This document shows positions 24,597 to 37,300 of a DNA stretch of 64,000 nucleotides, one piece after another. Below the pieces are notes generated by a model. That model saw only the letters and a program-made list of their open reading frames with translations, ran no database searches and was not told the origin of the DNA. This DNA is from Hydractinia symbiolongicarpus (taxonomy: Eukaryota; Cnidaria; Hydrozoa; Anthoathecata; Hydractiniidae). The first letter of the stretch is position 1; the number at the start of each line of letters is the position of its first letter. The DNA lies in assembly GCF_029227915.1 (NCBI RefSeq), contig NC_079883.1:17920001-17984000 (forward strand). The letters run 5' to 3'. A program made the position numbers and the translations under genes.

Positions 24597-25685
24597 TTAC
24601 CATTGGTCTAATCCTTCCACTCTCAATGGACTACGACGTCACAAGTCGTTTTGCATTGCGCCATGGCGTTATAACACCGTTAACTACAAGTACATGCGTC
24701 TAACGACTGTAATATGGCCTCTTGCAGCCTAATAAAGGCCTTACACGTATATCACGTGGTTGCACGTGCCTGCGCAGGTTACCATTGGTCTTCTCCTTCC
24801 ACTCTCAATGAACTACGACGTCCCAAGTAGTTTTCCATTGCGCCATGGCTTTATAACAGCGTCAGCCACACGTACAAGCCCCTAAGGGCTGCAATATAGC
24901 CTCTTGTACACTAATAAAGGCCTTACACGTATATCACGTGGTTGCACGTGCCTGCGCAGGTTATCATTGGTCTTATCCTTCCACTCTCAAAGGACTACGA
25001 AGTCCCAAGTTGTTTTCCATTGCGCCATGGCTTTATAACACAGTCAGCCACGTGTACATGCCTCTAAAGGCTATAGTATGGCCTTTTGCTGCCTAATAGA
25101 GGCTGTACACATAAATCACGTTGTTCCACGTGCCTGCGCAAGTTACGATCGGACTAATCTTTCCACTCTCAATGGACTAAGACGTCCCAAGTTGTTTGCA
25201 ATTGCGCCACAGCTTTATAACACCGTCAACCACGTGTACAGGTCTCTAAAGGCTGTAATATGACCTTTTGCAGCCTAATAAAGGCCGTACACCCAATTCG
25301 CGTTGTTCCAAGTGCCTGCGCAGGTTACTATTCGTCTAATCCTTCCACTCTCAATGGACTACGACGTTCCAAGTTGTTTACCATTGTGTCATGGCGTTAT
25401 AACGCCGTCAATTACAGGTACAGGCCCCTAAGGGCTGCAATTGGCCTCTTGTACCCTAATAAAGGCCTTACACGTATATCACGTGGTTGCACGTGCCTGC
25501 GCAAGTTACCATTGGTCTTATCCTTCCACTCTCAATGGACTACGACGTCCCAAGTTGTTTTCCATTGCGCCATGGCGTAATAACACCGTTAACTACGGGT
25601 ACATGCGTCTAACGACTGTAATATGGCCTTTTGCAGCCTAATAAAGGCCTTGCACATATATCACGTGGTTGCACGTGCCTGCGCA

Positions 25686-25820
25686 GGTTACCATTAGGAT
25701 TAGACCAATGGGCCACGGCTTCACAACACCGTAAACCACGTGTACAGGCCCCGAAAGGCTGCCTCTTGCAGCCTAATAAAGGCCTTACACGTATATCACG
25801 TGGTTCCACGTGCCTGCGCA
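25686..25820 (+). repeat. 135-bp truncated monomer, copy 2
   Basis: GGTTACC marks are 135 bp apart. The inverted word aggattagaccaat is at 25696-25709, between ACCATT and GGGCCACGGC. The right part matches the 174-bp monomers at 32.8-34.0 kb, including the CATAGGGCCACGGCTTC-type sequence and the 8-bp loss in GGCTGCCTCTTG. The parent was therefore a 174-bp monomer that lost about 39 bp. Confidence 0.9.
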
Positions 25821-26912
25821 GGTTACCATTTGACTAATCCTTCCACTCTCAATGAACTACGACGTCACAAATCGTTTTCCATTGCGCCATGGCGTTATAA
25901 CACCGTTAACTACGGGTACATGCGTCTAACGACTGTAATATGGCCTTTTGCAGCCTAATAAAGGCCTTACACATATATCACGTGGTTGCACGTGCCTGCG
26001 CAGGTTACCATAAGTCTTCTCCTTCCACTCTCAATGAACTACGACGTCCCAAGTAGTTTTTCATTGCGCCATGGCTTTATAACAGCGTCAGCCACACGTA
26101 CAAGCCCCTAAGGGCTGTAATATAGCCTCTTGTACACTAATAAAGGCCTTACACGTATATCACGTGGTTGCACGTGCCTGCGCAGGTTATCATTGGTCTT
26201 ATCCTTCCACTCTCAAAGGACTACGAAGTCCCAAGTTGTTTTCCATAGCGCCACGGCTTCACAACACCGTCAAACACGTGTACAGGCCCCTAAAGGCTGT
26301 AATATTGGCTTTTGCAGCCTAATAAAGTCCGTATACATAAATCACGTTGTTCCACGTGCCTGCGCAGGTTACCATTGGTCTAATCCTTCCACTCTCAATG
26401 GACTACGACGTCACAAGTCGTTTTCCATTGCGCCATGGCGTTATAACACCGTTAACTACAAGTACATGCGTCTAACGACTGTAATATGGCCTCTTGCAGC
26501 CCAATAAAGGCCTTACACGTATATCACGTGGTTGCACGTGCCTGCGCAGGTTACCATTGGTCTTCTCTTTCCACTCTCAATGAACTACGACGTCCCAAGT
26601 AGTTTTCCATTGCGCCATGGCTTTATAACAGCGTCAATTACAGGTACAGGCCCCTAAAGGCTGCAATATAGCCTCTTGTACCCTAATAAAGGCCTTACAC
26701 GTATATCACGTGGTTGCACGTGCCTGCGCAGGTTATCATTGGTCTTATCCTTCCACTCTCAAAGGACTACGAAGTCCCAAGTTGTTTTCCATTGCGCCAT
26801 GGCTTTATAACACCGTTAACTACGGGTACATGCGTCTAACGACTGTAATATGGCCTTTTGCAGCCTAATAAAGGCCTTACACATATATCACGTGGTTGCA
26901 CGTGCCTGCGCA

Positions 26913-27047
26913 GGTTACCATTAGGATTAGACCAATGGGCCACGGCTTCACAACACCGTAAACCACGTGTACAGGCCCCTAAAGGCTGCCTCTTGGAGCC
27001 TAATAAAGGCCTTACACGTATATCACGTGGATCCACCTGCCTGCGCA
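26913..27047 (+). repeat. 135-bp truncated monomer, copy 3
   Basis: Same rearrangement, with the inverted word at 26923-26936. It lies 1,227 bp after copy 2 (six 182-bp monomers plus one 135-bp unit). Private changes include cacgtggatccacctgcc in place of cacgtggttccacgtgcc. Confidence 0.9.
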
Positions 27048-28314
27048 GGTTACCATTTGACTAATCCTTCCACTCTCAATGGACTACGACGTCACAAATC
27101 GTTTTCCATTGCGCCATGGCGTTATAACACCGTTAACTACGGGTACATGCGTCTAACGACTGTAATATGGCCTTTTGCAGCCTAATAAAGGCCTTACACA
27201 TATATCACGTGGTTGCACGTGCCTGCGCAGGTTACCATAAGTCTTCTCCTTTCACTCTCAATGGACTACGACGTCACAAGTCGTTTTCCATTGCGCCATG
27301 GCGTTATAACACCGTTAACTACAAGTACATGCGTCTAACGACTGTAATATGGCCTCTTGCAGCCTAATAAAGGCCTTACACGTATATCACGTGGTTGCAC
27401 GTGCCTGCGCAGGTTAGCATTGGTCTTATCCTTCCACTCTCAATGGACTACGACGTCACAAGTCGTTTTCCATTGCGCCATGGCGTTATAACACCGTTAA
27501 CTACAAGTACATGCGTCTAACGACTGTAATATGGCCTCTTGCAGCCTAATAAAGGCCTTACACGTATATCACGTGGTTGCACGTGCCTGCACAGGTTAGC
27601 ATTGGTCTTATCCTTCCGCTCTCAAAGGACTACGAAGTCCCAAGTTGTTTTCCATAGCGCCACGGCCTTACAACACCGTCAAACACGTGTGCAGGCCCCT
27701 AAAGGCTGTAATATGGCCTTTTGCGGCCTAATAAAGTCCGTATACATAAATCACGTTGTTCCACGTGCCTGCGCAGGTTACCATTGGTCTAATCCTTCCA
27801 CTCTCAATGAACTACGACGTCCCAAGTAGTTTTCCATTGCGCCATGGCTTTATAACAGCGTCAGCCACACGTACAAGCCCCTAAGGGCTGCAATATAGCC
27901 TCTTGTACACTAATAAAGGCCTTACACATAAATCAAGTTGTTCCACGTGCCTGCGCAAGTTACGATCGGACTAATCTTTCCACTCTCAATGGACTACGAA
28001 GTCCCAAGTTGTTTTCCATTGCGCCATGGCTTTATAACACAGTCAGCTACGTGTACAGGTCTCTAAAGGCTCTAATATGACCTTTTGCAGCCTATTAAAG
28101 GCCGTACACCCAATTCGCGTTGTTCCACGTGCCTGCGCAGGTTACTATTCGTCTAATCCTTCCACTCTCAATGGAGTACGACGTTCCAAGTTGTTTACCA
28201 TTGTGTCATGGCGTTATAACGCCGTCAATTACAGGTACAGGCCCCTAAGGGTTGCAATATAGCCTCTTGTACCATACACGTATATCACGTGGTTGCACGT
28301 GCCTGCGCAGGTTA

Positions 28315-31300
28315 CCATTGGTCTTATCCTTCCACTCGCAATGGACTACGACGTCCCAAGTTGTTTTCCATTGCGGCATGGCGTTATAACACCGTTAACT
28401 ACGGGTACATGCGTCTAACGACTGTAATATGGCCTTTTGCAGCCTAATAAAGGCCTTACACATATATCACGTGGTTGCACGTGCCTGCGCAGGTTACCAT
28501 AAGTCTTCTCCTTCCACTCTCAATGAACTACGACGTCCCAAGTAGTTTTTTATCGCGCCATGGCTTTATAACAGCGTCAGCCACACGTACAAGCCCCTAA
28601 GGGCTGTAATATAGCCTCTTGTACACTAATAAAGGCCTTACACGTATATCACGTGGTTGCACGTGCCTGCGCAGGTTATCATTGGTCTTATCCTTCCACT
28701 CTCAAAGGACTACGAAGTCCCAAGTTGTTTTCCATAGCGCCACGGCTTCACAACACCGTCAAACACGTGTACAGGCCCCTAAAGGCTGTAATATTGGCTT
28801 TTGCGGCCTAATAAAGTCCGTATACATAAATCACGTTGTTCCACGTGCCTGCGCAGGTTAGCGTTGGTCTTATCCTTCCACTCTCAATGGACTACGACGT
28901 CACAAGTCGTTTTCCATTGCGCCACAGCTTTATAACACGGTCAACCACGTGTACAGGTCTCTAAAGGCTGTAATATGACCTTTTGCAGCCTAATAAATGC
29001 CGTACACCCAATTTGCGTTGTTCCACGTGCCTGCGCAGGTTACTATTCGTCTAATCCTTCCACTCTCAATGGACTACGACGTTCCAAGTTGTTTACCATT
29101 GTGTCATGGCTTTATAACAGCGTCAGCCACACGTACAAGCCCCTAAGGGCTGTAATATAGCCTCTTGTACACTAATAAGGGCCTTACACGTATATCACGT
29201 GGTTGCACATGCCTGCGCAGGTTATCATTGGTCTTATCCTTCCACTCTCAAAGGACTACGAAGTCCCAAGTTGTTTTCCATAGCGCCACGGCTTTACAAC
29301 ACCGTCAAACACGTGTACAGGCCCCTAAAGGCTGTAATATGGCCTTTTGCGGCCTAATAAAGTCCGTATACATAAATCACGTTGTTCCACGTGCCTGCGC
29401 AGGTTACCATTGGTCTAATCCTTCCACTCTCAATGGACTACGACGTCACAAGTCGTTTTCCATTGCGCCATGGCGTTATAACACCGTTAACTACAAGTAC
29501 ATGCGTCTAACGACTGTAATATGGCCTCTTGCAGCCTAATAAAGGCCTTACACGTATATCACGTGGTTGCACGTGCCTGCGCAGGTTACCATTGGTCTAA
29601 TCCTTCCACTCTCAATGGACTACGACGTCACAAGTCGTTTTCCATTGCGCCATGGCGTTATAACAGCGTTAACTACAAGTACATGCGTCTAACGACTGTA
29701 ATATGGCCTCTTGCAGCCTAATAAAGGCCTTACACGTATATCACGTGGTTGCACGTGCCTGCGCAGGTTACCATTGGTCTTCTCCTTCCACTCTCAATGA
29801 ACTACGACGTCCCAAGTAGTTTTCCATTGCGCCATGGCTTTATAACAGCGTCAGCCACACGTACAAGCCCCTAAGGGCTGCAATATAGCCTCTTGTACAC
29901 TAATAAAGGCCTTACACGTATATCACGTGGTTGCACGTGCCTGCGCAGGTTATCATTGGTCTTATCCTTCCACTCTCAAAGGACTACGAAGTCCCAAGTT
30001 GTTTTCCATTGCGCCATGGCTTTATAACACAGTCAGCCACGTGTACATGCCTCTAAAGGCTATAGTATGGCCTTTTGCTGCCTAATAGAGGCTGTACACA
30101 TAAATCACGTTGTTCCACGTGCCTGCGCAAGTTACGATCGGACTAATCTTTCCACTCTCAATGGACTAAGACGTCCCAAGTTGTTTGCAATTGCGCCACA
30201 GCTTTATAACACCGTCAACCACGTGTACAGGTCTCTAAAGGCTGTAATATGACCTTTTGCAGCCTAATAAAGGCCGTACACCCAATTCGCGTTGTTCCAC
30301 GTGCCTGCGCAGGTTACTATTCGTCTAATCCTTCCACTCTCAATGGACTACGACGTTCCAAGTTGTTTACCATTGTGTCATGGCGTTATAACGCCGTCAA
30401 TTACAGGTACAGGCCCCTAGGGGCTGCAATTGGCCTCTTGTACCCTAATAAAGGCCTTACACGTATATCACGTGGTTGCACGTGCCTGCGCAAGTTACCA
30501 TTGGTCTTATCCTTCCACTCTCAATGGACTACGACGTCCCAAGTTGTTTTCCATTGCGCCATGGCGTAATAACACCGTTAACTACGGGTACATGCGTCTA
30601 ACGACTGTAATATGGCCTTTTGCAGCCTAATAAAGGCCTTACACATATATCACGTGGTTGCACGTGCCTGCGCAGGTTACCATAAGTCTTCTCCTTCCAC
30701 TCTCAATGAACTACGACGTCCCAAGTAGTTTTTCATTGCGCCATGGCTTTATAACAGCGTCAGCCACACGTACAAGCCCCTAAGGGCTGTAATATAGCCT
30801 CTTGTACACTAATAAAGGCCTTACACGTATATCACGTGGTTGCACGTGCCTGCGCAGGTTATCATTGGTCTTATCCTTCCACTCTCAAAGGACTACGAAG
30901 TCCCAAGTTGTTTTCCATAGCGCCACGGCTTCACAACACCGTCAAACACGTGTACAGGCCCCTAAAGGCTGTAATATTGGCTTTTGCGGCCTAATAAAGT
31001 CCGTATACATAAATCACGTTGTTCCACGTGCCTGCGCAGGTTACCATTGGTCTAATCCTTCCACTCTCAATGAACTACGACGTCACAAGTCGTTTTTCAT
31101 TGCGCCATGGCGTTATAACACCGTTAACTACAAGTACATGCGTCTAACGACTGTAATATGGCCTCTTGCAGCCTAATAAAGGCCTTACACGTATATCACG
31201 TGGTTGCACGTGCCTGCGCAGGTTACCATTGGTCTTCTCTTTCCACTCTCAATGAACTACGACGTCCCAAGTAGTTTTCCATTGCGCCATGGCTTTATAA

Positions 31301-31719
31301 CAGCGTCAATTACAGGTACAGGCCCCTAAAGGCTGCAATATAGCCTCTTGTACCCTAATAAAGGCCTTACACGTATATCACGTGGTTGCACGTGCCTGCG
31401 CAGGTTATCATTGGTCTTATCCTTCCACTCTCAAAGGACTACGAAGTCCCAAGTTGTTTTCCATTGCGCCATGGCTTTATAACACCGTTAACTACGGGTA
31501 CATGCGTCTAACGACTGTAATATGGCCTTTTGCAGCCTAATAAAGGCCTTACACATATATCACGTGGTTGCACGTGCCTGCACAGGTTACCATTAGGATT
31601 AGACCAATGGGCCACGGCTTCACAACACCGTAAACCACGTGTACAGGCCCCTGAAGGCTGCCTCTTGCAGCCTAATAAAGGCCTTACACGTATATCACGT
31701 GGTTGCACGTGCTTGCGCA
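28315..31719 (+). repeat. Large related segment E
   Basis: Second copy of segment D. It begins just after a 12- to 13-bp deletion near 28272, where tgtacc runs straight into atacacg, losing the usual ctaataaaggcc words. It ends with the 135-bp monomer at 31585-31719. After that the sequences of the two copies part. Confidence 0.75.
31585..31719 (+). repeat. 135-bp truncated monomer, copy 4
   Basis: Same rearrangement, with the inverted word at 31595-31608. It lies 4,672 bp after copy 3. The following monomer begins GATTACC in place of GGTTACC and belongs to a different subfamily from those after copies 1 to 3. Confidence 0.9.
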
Positions 31720-32629
31720 GATTACCATTGGTCTTCTCCTTCCACTCTCAATGAACTACGACGTCCCAAGTAGTTTTCCATTGCGCCATGGCTTTATAAC
31801 AGCGTCAGCCACACGTACAAGCCCCTAAGGGCTGTAATATAGCCTCTTGTACACTAATAAGGGCCTTACACGTATATCACGTGGTTGCACATGCCTGCAC
31901 AGGTTATCATTGGTCTTATCCTTCCACTCTCAAAGGACTACGAAGTCCCAAGTTGTTTTCCATTGCGCCACGGCTTTACAACACCGTCAAACACGTGTAC
32001 AGGCCCCGAAAGGCTGTAATATGGCCTTTTGCGGCCTAATAAAGTCCGTATACATAAATCACGTTGTTCCACGTGCCTGCGCAGGTTACCATTGGTCTAA
32101 TCCTTCCACTCTCAAAGGACTACGACGTCACAAGTCGTTTTCCATTGCGCCATGGCGTTATAACACCGTTAACTACAAGTACATGCGTCTAACGACTGTA
32201 ATATGGCCTCTTGCAGCCTAATAAAGGCCTTACACGTATATCACGTGGTTGCACGTGCCTGCGCAGGTTACCATTGGTCTAATCCTTCCACTCTCAATGG
32301 ACTACGACGTCACAAGTCGTTTTCCATTGCGCCATGGCCTTATTACACCGTTAACTACAAGTACATGCGTCTAACGACTGTAATATGGCCTTTTGCGGCC
32401 TAATAAAGTCCGCATACATGAATCACGTTGTTCCACGTGCCTGCGCAGGTTACCATTGGTCTTATCCTTCCACTCTCAATGGACTACGACGTCCCAAGTT
32501 GTTTTCCATTGCGCCATAGCTTTATAACAGCGTCAGCCACGCGCACAGGCCCCAAACGGCTGTAATATAGCCTCTTGTACCCTAATAAAGGCCTTACACG
32601 TATATCACGTGGTTGCACGTTCCTGCGCA
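31720..32629 (+). repeat. Ordinary sense monomers between segment E and the dimer array
   Basis: Five monomers of the tgtacactaataa, gcggcctaataaagtcc and gcagcctaataaagg subfamilies. No other feature seen. Confidence 0.8.
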
Positions 32630-34053
32630 GGTTACCATTGGTCTAATCCTTCCCCTCTCAATGGAATACGACGTCCCAAGTCGTTTTCCGTTGCGCCATG
32701 GCGTTATAACACCGTTAACTACGAGTACATGCGTCTAACGACTGTAATATGGCCTCTTGCGGCCTAATAAAGACCTTACACGTATATCAAGTGGTTGCAC
32801 GTGCCTGCGCAGGTTATCATTGGTCTTATCCTTCCACTCTCAAAGGACTACGACGTCCCAAGTTGTTTTCCATAGGGCCACGGCTTCACAACACCGTCAA
32901 CCACGTGTACAGGCCCCTAAAGGCTGCCTCTTGAAGCCTAATAAAGGCCTTACACGTATATCACGTGGTTGCACGTTCCTGCGCAGGTTACCATTGGTCT
33001 AATCCTTCCCCTCTCAATGGAATACGACGTCCCAAGTCGTTTTCCGTTGCGCCATGGCGTTATAACACCGTTAACTACGAGTACATGCGTCTAACGACTG
33101 TAATATGGCCTCTTGCGGCCTAATAAAGACCTTACACGTATATCAAGTGGTTGCACGTGCCTGCGCAGGTTATCATTGGTCTTATCCTTCCACTCTCAAA
33201 GGACTACGACGTCCCAAGTTGTTTTCCATAGGGCCACGGCTTCACAACACCGTCAACCACGTGTACAGGCCCCTAAAGGCTGCCTCTTGAAGCCTAATAA
33301 AGGCCTTACACGTATATCACGTTGTTCCACGTGCCTGCGCAGGTTACCATTGGTCTAATCCTCTCACTCTCAATGGACTACGACGTCACGAGTCGTTTTC
33401 CATTGCGCCATGGCGTTATAACACCGTTAACTACAAGTACATGCGTCTAACGACTGTAATATGGCCTCTTGCAGCCTAATAAAGGCCTTACACGTATATC
33501 ACGTGGTTGCACGTTCCTGCGCAGGTTATCATTGGTCTTATCCTTCCGCGCTCAGTCGACTACGACGTCCCAAGTTGTTTTCCATAGGGCCACGGCTTCA
33601 CAACACCGTCAACCACGTGTACAGGCCCCTAAAGGCTGCCTCTTGCAGCCTAATAAAGGCCTTACACGTATATCACGTGGTTCCACGTGCCTGCGCAGGT
33701 TACCATTTGTCTAATCCTTCCACTCTCAATGAACTACGACGTCACAAGTCGTTTTCCATTGCGCCATGGCGTTATAACACCGTTAACTACAAGTACATGC
33801 GTCTAACGACTGTAATATGGCCTCTTGCAGCCTAATAAAGGCCTTACACGTATATCACGTGGTTGCACGTTCCTGCGCAGGTTATCATTGGTCTTATCCT
33901 TCCGCGCTCAATCGACTACGACGTCCCAAGTTGTTTTCCATAGGGCCACGGCTTCACAACACCGTCAACCACGTGTACAGGCCCCTAAAGGCTGCCTCTT
34001 GCAGCCTAATAAAGGCCTTACACGTATATCACGTGGTTCCACGTGCCTGCGCA
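32630..34053 (+). repeat. Dimeric higher-order array: four 356-bp units (182+174)
   Basis: Monomer starts fall at 32630, 32812, 32986, 33168, 33342, 33524, 33698, 33880 and 34054, so lengths alternate 182 and 174 bp. The 174-bp member lacks 8 bp (gtaatatg) of the usual GGCTGTAATATGGCC region and has CATAGGGCCACGG. Units 1 and 2 are identical by eye except near their last 25 bp; units 3 and 4 differ by only a few bases. Units 1-2 and 3-4 form two types, the latter with the CGCGCTCA(A/G)TCG variant. This is the most regular short-range repeat in the window. Confidence 0.92.
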
Positions 34054-34385
34054 GGTTACCATTTGTCTAATCCTTCCACTCTCAATGGACTACGACGTCA
34101 CAAGTCGTTTTCCATTGCGCCATGGCGTCATAACACCGTTAACTACGGGTACACGCGTCTAACGACTGTAATATGGCCTTTTGCAGCCTAATAAAGGCCT
34201 TACACATATATCACGTGGTTGCACGTGCCTGCGCAGGTTACCATAAGTCTTCTCCTTCCACTCTCAATGAACTACGACGTCCCAAGTAGTTTTTCATTGC
34301 GCCATGGCTTTATAACAGCGTCAGCCACACGTACAAGCCCCTAAGGGCTGTAATATAGCCTATTGTACACTAATAAAGGCCTTAC

Positions 34386-37300
34386 ACGTATATAACGTGG
34401 TTGCACGTGCCTGCGCAGGTTATCATTGGTCTTATCCTTCCACTCTCAAAGGACTACGAAGTCCCAAGTTGTTTTCCATAGCGCCACGGCTTCACAACAC
34501 CGTCAAACACGTGTACAGGCACCTAAAGCTGTAATATTGGCTTTTGCAGCCTAATAAAGTCCGTATACATAAATCACGTTGTTCCACGTGCCTGCGCAGG
34601 TTACCATTGGTCTAATCCTTCCACTCTCAATGGACTACGACGTCACAAGTCGTTTTCCATTGCGCCATGGCGTTATAACACCGTTAACTACAAGTACATG
34701 CGTCTAACGACTGTAATATGGCCTCTTGCAGCCTAATAAAGGCCTTACACGTATATCACGTGGTTGCACGTGCCTGCGCAGGTTACCATTGGTCTTCTCC
34801 TTCCACTCTCAATGAACTACGACGTCCCAAGTAGTTTTCCATTGCGCCATGGCTTTATAACAGCGTCAGCCACACGTACAAGCCCCTAAGGGCTGTAATA
34901 TAGCCTCTTGTACACTAATAAAGGCCATACACGTATATCACGTGGTTGCACGTGCCTGCGCAGGTTATCATTGGTCTTATCCTTCCACTCTCAAAGGACT
35001 ACGAAGTCCCAAGTTGTTTTCCATAGCGCCACGGCTTCACAACACCGTCAAACACGTGTACAGGCACCTAAAGCTGTAATATTGGCTTTTGCGGCCTAAT
35101 AAAGTCCGTATACATAAATCACGTTGTTCCACGTGCCTACGCAGGTTACCATTGGTCTAATCCTTCCACTCTCAATGGACTACGACGTCACAAGTCGTTT
35201 TCCATTGCGCCATGGCGTTATAACACCGTTAACTACAAGTACATGCGTCTAACGACTGTAATATGGCCTCTTGCAGCCTAATAAAGGCCTTACACGTATA
35301 TCACGTGGTTGCACGTGCCTGTGCAGGTTACCATTGCTCTTCCCCTTCCACTCTCAATGAACTACGACGTCCCAAGTAGTTTTCCATTGCGCCATGGCTT
35401 TATAACAGTGTCAGCCACACGTACAAGCCCCTAAGGGCTGTAATATAGCCTCTTGTACACTAATAAAGGCCTTACACGTATATCACGTGGTTGCACGTGC
35501 CTGCGCAGGTTATCATTGGTCTTATCCTTCCACTCTTAAAGGACTAAAACGTCCCAAGTTGTTTGCAATTGCGCCACAGCTTTATAACACCGTCAACCAC
35601 GCGTACAGGTCTCTAAAGGCTGTAATATGACCTTTTGCAGCCTATTAAAGGTCTTACACGTATATCACGTGGTTGCACGTGCCTGCGCAAGTTACCATTG
35701 GTCTTATCCTTCCACTCTCAATGGACTACGACGTCCCAAGTTGTTTTCCATTGCGCCATGGCGTAATAACACCGTTAACTACGGGTACATGCGTCTAACG
35801 ACTGTAATATAGCCTTTTGCAGCCTAATAAAGGCCTTACACAAATATCACGTGGTTGCACGTGCCTGCGCAGGTTACCATTAGTCTTCTCCTTCCACTCC
35901 TAATGAACTACGACATCCCAAGTAGTTTTTCAATGCGCCATGGCTTTATAACAGCGTCAGCCACACGTACAAGCCCCTAAGGGCTGTAATATAGCCTCTT
36001 GTACACTAATAAAGGCCTTACACGTATATCACGTGGTTGCAAGTGCCTGCGCAGGTTATCATTGGTCTTATCCTTCCACTCTCAAAGGACTACGAAGTCC
36101 CAAGTTGTTTTCCATAGCGCCACGGCTTCACAACACCGTCAAACACGTGTACAGGCCCCTAAAGGCTGTAATATTGGTTTTGCGGCCTAATAAAGTCCGT
36201 ATACATAAATCACGTTGTTCCACGTGCCTGCGCAGGTTACCATTGGTCTAATCCTTCCACTTTCAATGGACTACGACGTCACAAGTCGTTTTCCATTGCG
36301 CCATGGCGTTATAACACCGTTAACTACAAGTACATGCGTCTAACGACTGTAATATGGCCTCTTGCAGCCTAATAAAGGCCTTACACGTATATCACGTGGT
36401 TGCACGTGCCTGCGCAGGTTACCATTGGTCTTCTCCTTCCACTCTCAATGAACTACGACGTCCCAAGTAGTTTTCCATTGCGCCATGGCTTTATAACAGC
36501 GTCAGCCACACGTACAAGCCCCTAAGGGCTGTAATATAGCCTCTTGTACACTAATAAAGGCCTTACACGTATATCACGTGGTTGCACGTGCCTGCGCAGG
36601 TTATCATTGGTCTTATCCTTCCACTCTCAAAGGACTACGAAGTCCCAAGTTGTTTTCCATTGCGTCACGGCTTTATAACACAGTCAGCCACGTGTACATG
36701 CCTCTAAAGGCTATAGTATGGCCTTTTGCTGCCTAATAGAGGCCGTACACATAAATCACATTGTTCCACGTGCCTGCGCAAGTTACGATCGTACTAATCT
36801 TTCCACTTTCAATGGACTAAGACGTCCCAAGTTGTTTGCAATTGCGCCACAGCTTTATAACACCGTCAACCACGTGTACAGGTCTCTAAAGGCTGTAATA
36901 TGACCTTTTGCAGCCTAATAAAGGCCTTACACGTATATCACGTGGTTGCACGTGCCTGCGCAAGTTACCATTGGTCTTATCCTTCCACTCTCAATGGACT
37001 ACGACGTCCCAAGTTGTTTTCCATTGCGCCATGGCGTAATAACACCGTTAACTACGGGTACATGCGTCTAACGACTGTAATATGGCCTTTTGCAGCCTAA
37101 TAAAGGCCTTACACATATATCACGTGGTTGCACGTGCCTGCGCAGGTTACCATTAGTCTTCTCCTTCCACTCTCAATGAACTACGACGTCCCAAGTAGTT
37201 TTTCATTGCGCCATGGCTTTATAACAGCGTCAGCCACACGTACAAGCCCCTAAGGGCTGTAATATAGCCTCTTGTACACTAATAAAGGCCTTACACGTAT

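Larger units (their letters stand above)
23690..27047 (+). repeat. Large related segment D
   Basis: Matches 28315-31719. Offsets step from 4,625 to 4,989 to 4,672 bp. The first step is a 364-bp (two-monomer) gain in the second copy. The second is a loss of 317 bp, which equals one 182-bp plus one 135-bp monomer. Shared markers include ccactcgcaatgg, ttttttatcgcgcc, cattcgtctaatcc and a 135-bp monomer. Two 135-bp units lie in D and one in E. Confidence 0.75.

Noticed and set aside
25609-31708. Small frames on the opposite strand near the 135-bp monomers (25609-25809, 26836-27036, 31508-31708)
   Set aside because: They arise only because the truncated 135-bp unit shifts phase and removes stops. 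They overlap sense-strand frames of the same kind.
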